Of a DNA stretch of 64,000 nt, positions 62,825 to 64,000 are shown piece by piece. The position numbers and the translations under genes are program-made. The notes under the pieces were generated by a model that saw nothing but the letters and a program-made list of their open reading frames with translations, was not told the origin of the DNA and did no database searches. This DNA is from Streptomyces sp. R21 (lineage in GTDB: Bacteria > Actinomycetota > Actinomycetes > Streptomycetales > Streptomycetaceae): contig NZ_CP163435.1 in assembly GCF_041051975.1 (NCBI RefSeq), positions 3,472,001 through 3,536,000 on the forward strand, in the 5' to 3' direction. Numbering within the stretch: position 1 is the stretch's first letter; every line of letters starts with the position of its first letter.

Positions 62825-62989
62825 ATGGCGGCTCTCGCCTGGTTGCTCATTCCGCTGGTCGCGGCGATCGGCGCCGGTCTGTGGGGCAGTTGGGCCAACC
62901 GGAATCGCCGGACCGCGGGAGACGGCACCGAGCTCGCGGGCTACACACGCTTCCGCGAGGCCATGGAGAAGTCCCGCTCGGGCACCTGA
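62825..62989 (+). CDS. 54-residue single-pass membrane protein
   Basis: ATG 62825 with GGGAGG 5 nt upstream. A transmembrane helix (AWLLIPLVAAIGAGLWGSWA, residues 5-24) is followed by a charged tail ending REAMEKSRSGT. I do not recognise it by name, but short proteins of this shape are usual just upstream of the PDZ/Lon-like protease gene. Confidence 0.75.
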   Translation: MAALAWLLIPLVAAIGAGLWGSWANRNRRTAGDGTELAGYTRFREAMEKSRSGT

Positions 62990-63054
62990 GCCCGGCCGCC
63001 CACGTCGTCCGCCCGTACGGACGGCCCCGGCGGTACGCCCTCAGCGAGGTCCCG

Positions 63055-63060
63055 TACTGT
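63055..63060 (+). promoter_or_regulatory. -10 element (TACTGT) for leaderless start at 63067
   Basis: TACTGT ends 6 nt before the ATG of the PDZ/Lon-like protease gene. Confidence 0.55.
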
Positions 63061-63066
63061 CGTGGC

Positions 63067-64000
63067 ATGCCACGCCGCACCGCGACGATGCTCGCCTCCA
63101 CCCTGATCCTGATCGCACTCCTGTGCGCGGGAGTGTTCATCAAAGTGCCCTACGCGGAGATGTCACCGGGGCCGACGGTGAACACGCTGGGCGAGCATGG
63201 CGGCGAGCCGGTGCTTCAGATCACCGGCCACAAGACATATCCCACGACCGGTCATCTGAACATGACCACGGTCAGGGTCACCAGCGCCGACTACAAGATG
63301 AACCTCGTCGAGGCCGTGTACGGCTGGCTGGCGCACGACAACAAGGTGGTCCCGCACGACACGCTCTACCCCGACGGCAAGACGGAGGAGCAGTCGACGC
63401 AGGAGAACGCCGAGGAGTTCAGCCAGTCCCAGGAGAGCGCCAAGGTGGCGGCCCTGAAGGAGCTGAACATCCCCGTGAAGTCCTGGGTGATCGTCTCCAC
63501 GGTCGTCAAGGACACGCCGGCCGAGGGCAGGCTGCACGCCGGGGACGTGATCAAGGCCGTCGACGGTACGAAGGTGAAGGCGCCCGACGACGTCGCGAAG
63601 CTGGTCACCAAGCACAAGCCCGGCCAGAAGGTCGTCTTCACGATCGTGCCCGCCAAGGAGCAGGCCGCCGCCGAGAAGGAGAACAGGACGGCGACCGGGA
63701 CGCAGGACGTCACGATCACCACCGCCAAGTCCGACGACCAGGGCGAGGCCCGCGCCATCGTCGGCATCTCCGCCGGAACCGACCACACGTTCCCGTTCAC
63801 CATCGACATCAAGCTCGCCGACGTCGGCGGCCCCAGCGCGGGCCTGATGTTCGCGCTCGGCATCGTCGACAAGCTGACCCCGGGCAACCTCACCGGCGGC
63901 AAGTTCGTGGCCGGCACCGGCACCATCGACGACGCGGGAACGGTCGGCCCGATCGGCGGCATCGAGATGAAGACCGTCGGTGCGCGCGAGAAGGGCGCCC
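63067..64000 (+). CDS. PDZ and Lon-like (S16) membrane-anchored protease (partial, 3' end missing)
   Basis: 311 codons are present; the gene continues past the window. N-terminal anchor MLASTLILIALLCAGVFIKVPY, then an extracellular domain (EMSPGPTVNTLG ... HLNMTTVRV). A PDZ domain has AEGRLHAGDVIKAVDGTKVKAPDD, and the start of a Lon-type protease domain shows DIKLADVGGPSAGLMFALGI with the catalytic Ser in PSAG. GPIGGIEMK leads towards the catalytic Lys. This is the YlbL-like family (Rv3194c). Confidence 0.92.
   Translation, partial: MPRRTATMLASTLILIALLCAGVFIKVPYAEMSPGPTVNTLGEHGGEPVLQITGHKTYPTTGHLNMTTVRVTSADYKMNLVEAVYGWLAHDNKVVPHDTLYPDGKTEEQSTQENAEEFSQSQESAKVAALKELNIPVKSWVIVSTVVKDTPAEGRLHAGDVIKAVDGTKVKAPDDVAKLVTKHKPGQKVVFTIVPAKEQAAAEKENRTATGTQDVTITTAKSDDQGEARAIVGISAGTDHTFPFTIDIKLADVGGPSAGLMFALGIVDKLTPGNLTGGKFVAGTGTIDDAGTVGPIGGIEMKTVGAREKGA

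Overview
The window is a piece of chromosome from a high-GC actinobacterium, almost certainly a Streptomyces. Base composition is strongly GC-biased, codon third positions are nearly all G or C, there is an adjacent wblC/uvrD2 pair, and many starts sit 6-7 nt after a TAnnnT element. From memory, the gene order DEAD helicase - ferritin-like - DUF3107 - TetR - DUF3152 - moeZ - ATL - adnA - adnB - nudC - mycoredoxin - uvrD2 - wblC(whiB7) - ABC1 kinase - Zn protease - PDZ/Lon-like protease matches the Rv3211 to Rv3194c segment of Mycobacterium tuberculosis. Most of the window is therefore an old, conserved backbone.

Layout. 1-6.6 kb: a partial gene at the edge, a dual-specificity phosphatase, a lipoprotein coupled to a histidine kinase, a small secreted SH3 protein, and a SEDS glycosyltransferase/class B PBP pair. 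6.6-18.4 kb: DUF3291, Uma2, two divergent di-iron proteins, a DEAD-box helicase with a long repetitive basic tail, a third ferritin-like protein, DUF3107, TetR, a small acidic protein, an alpha/beta hydrolase and DUF3152. 18.4-29.3 kb: an accessory block lying between the DUF3152 gene and moeZ. It holds a Cys-rich leader peptide with a possible attenuator, an oligopeptide-type ABC transporter, and a four-gene set (PelF-like GT4, polytopic membrane protein, sugar epimerase, spherulin-4-like hydrolase) that resembles galactosaminogalactan/Pel loci.

29.3-37.4 kb: moeZ under a canonical SigR-type promoter, two paralogous secreted tripeptidyl-aminopeptidase-like lipoproteins, a large membrane protein with a kinase-like and a YbhN-like domain, and an alkyltransferase-like protein. 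37.6-51.8 kb: DNA-repair and redox island: adnA, adnB, an M20 peptidase, nudC, mrx1 (SigR-type promoter), uvrD2, then wblC behind a ~600-nt leader with an upstream ORF and an intrinsic terminator. 51.8-64 kb: ABC1 kinase with a coupled ThiF-like protein, a YgjP-like metallopeptidase, a TerD-AIM24 fusion followed by two more AIM24 genes, NUDIX and Zn-protease genes, an NAD-dependent epimerase, moaE, a tiny membrane protein, and the 5' part of a PDZ/Lon-like protease that runs off the window.

Regulatory features stand out: at least nine start codons consistent with leaderless transcription, two textbook GGAAT-N18-GTT promoters, four intergenic DnaA-box matches, one TTA codon (in the spherulin-like gene), two candidate attenuators, and several intergenic tandem or inverted repeats. 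I found no rRNA, tRNA, insertion sequence or CRISPR array. All family assignments are by eye from motifs and memory; no database search was run.
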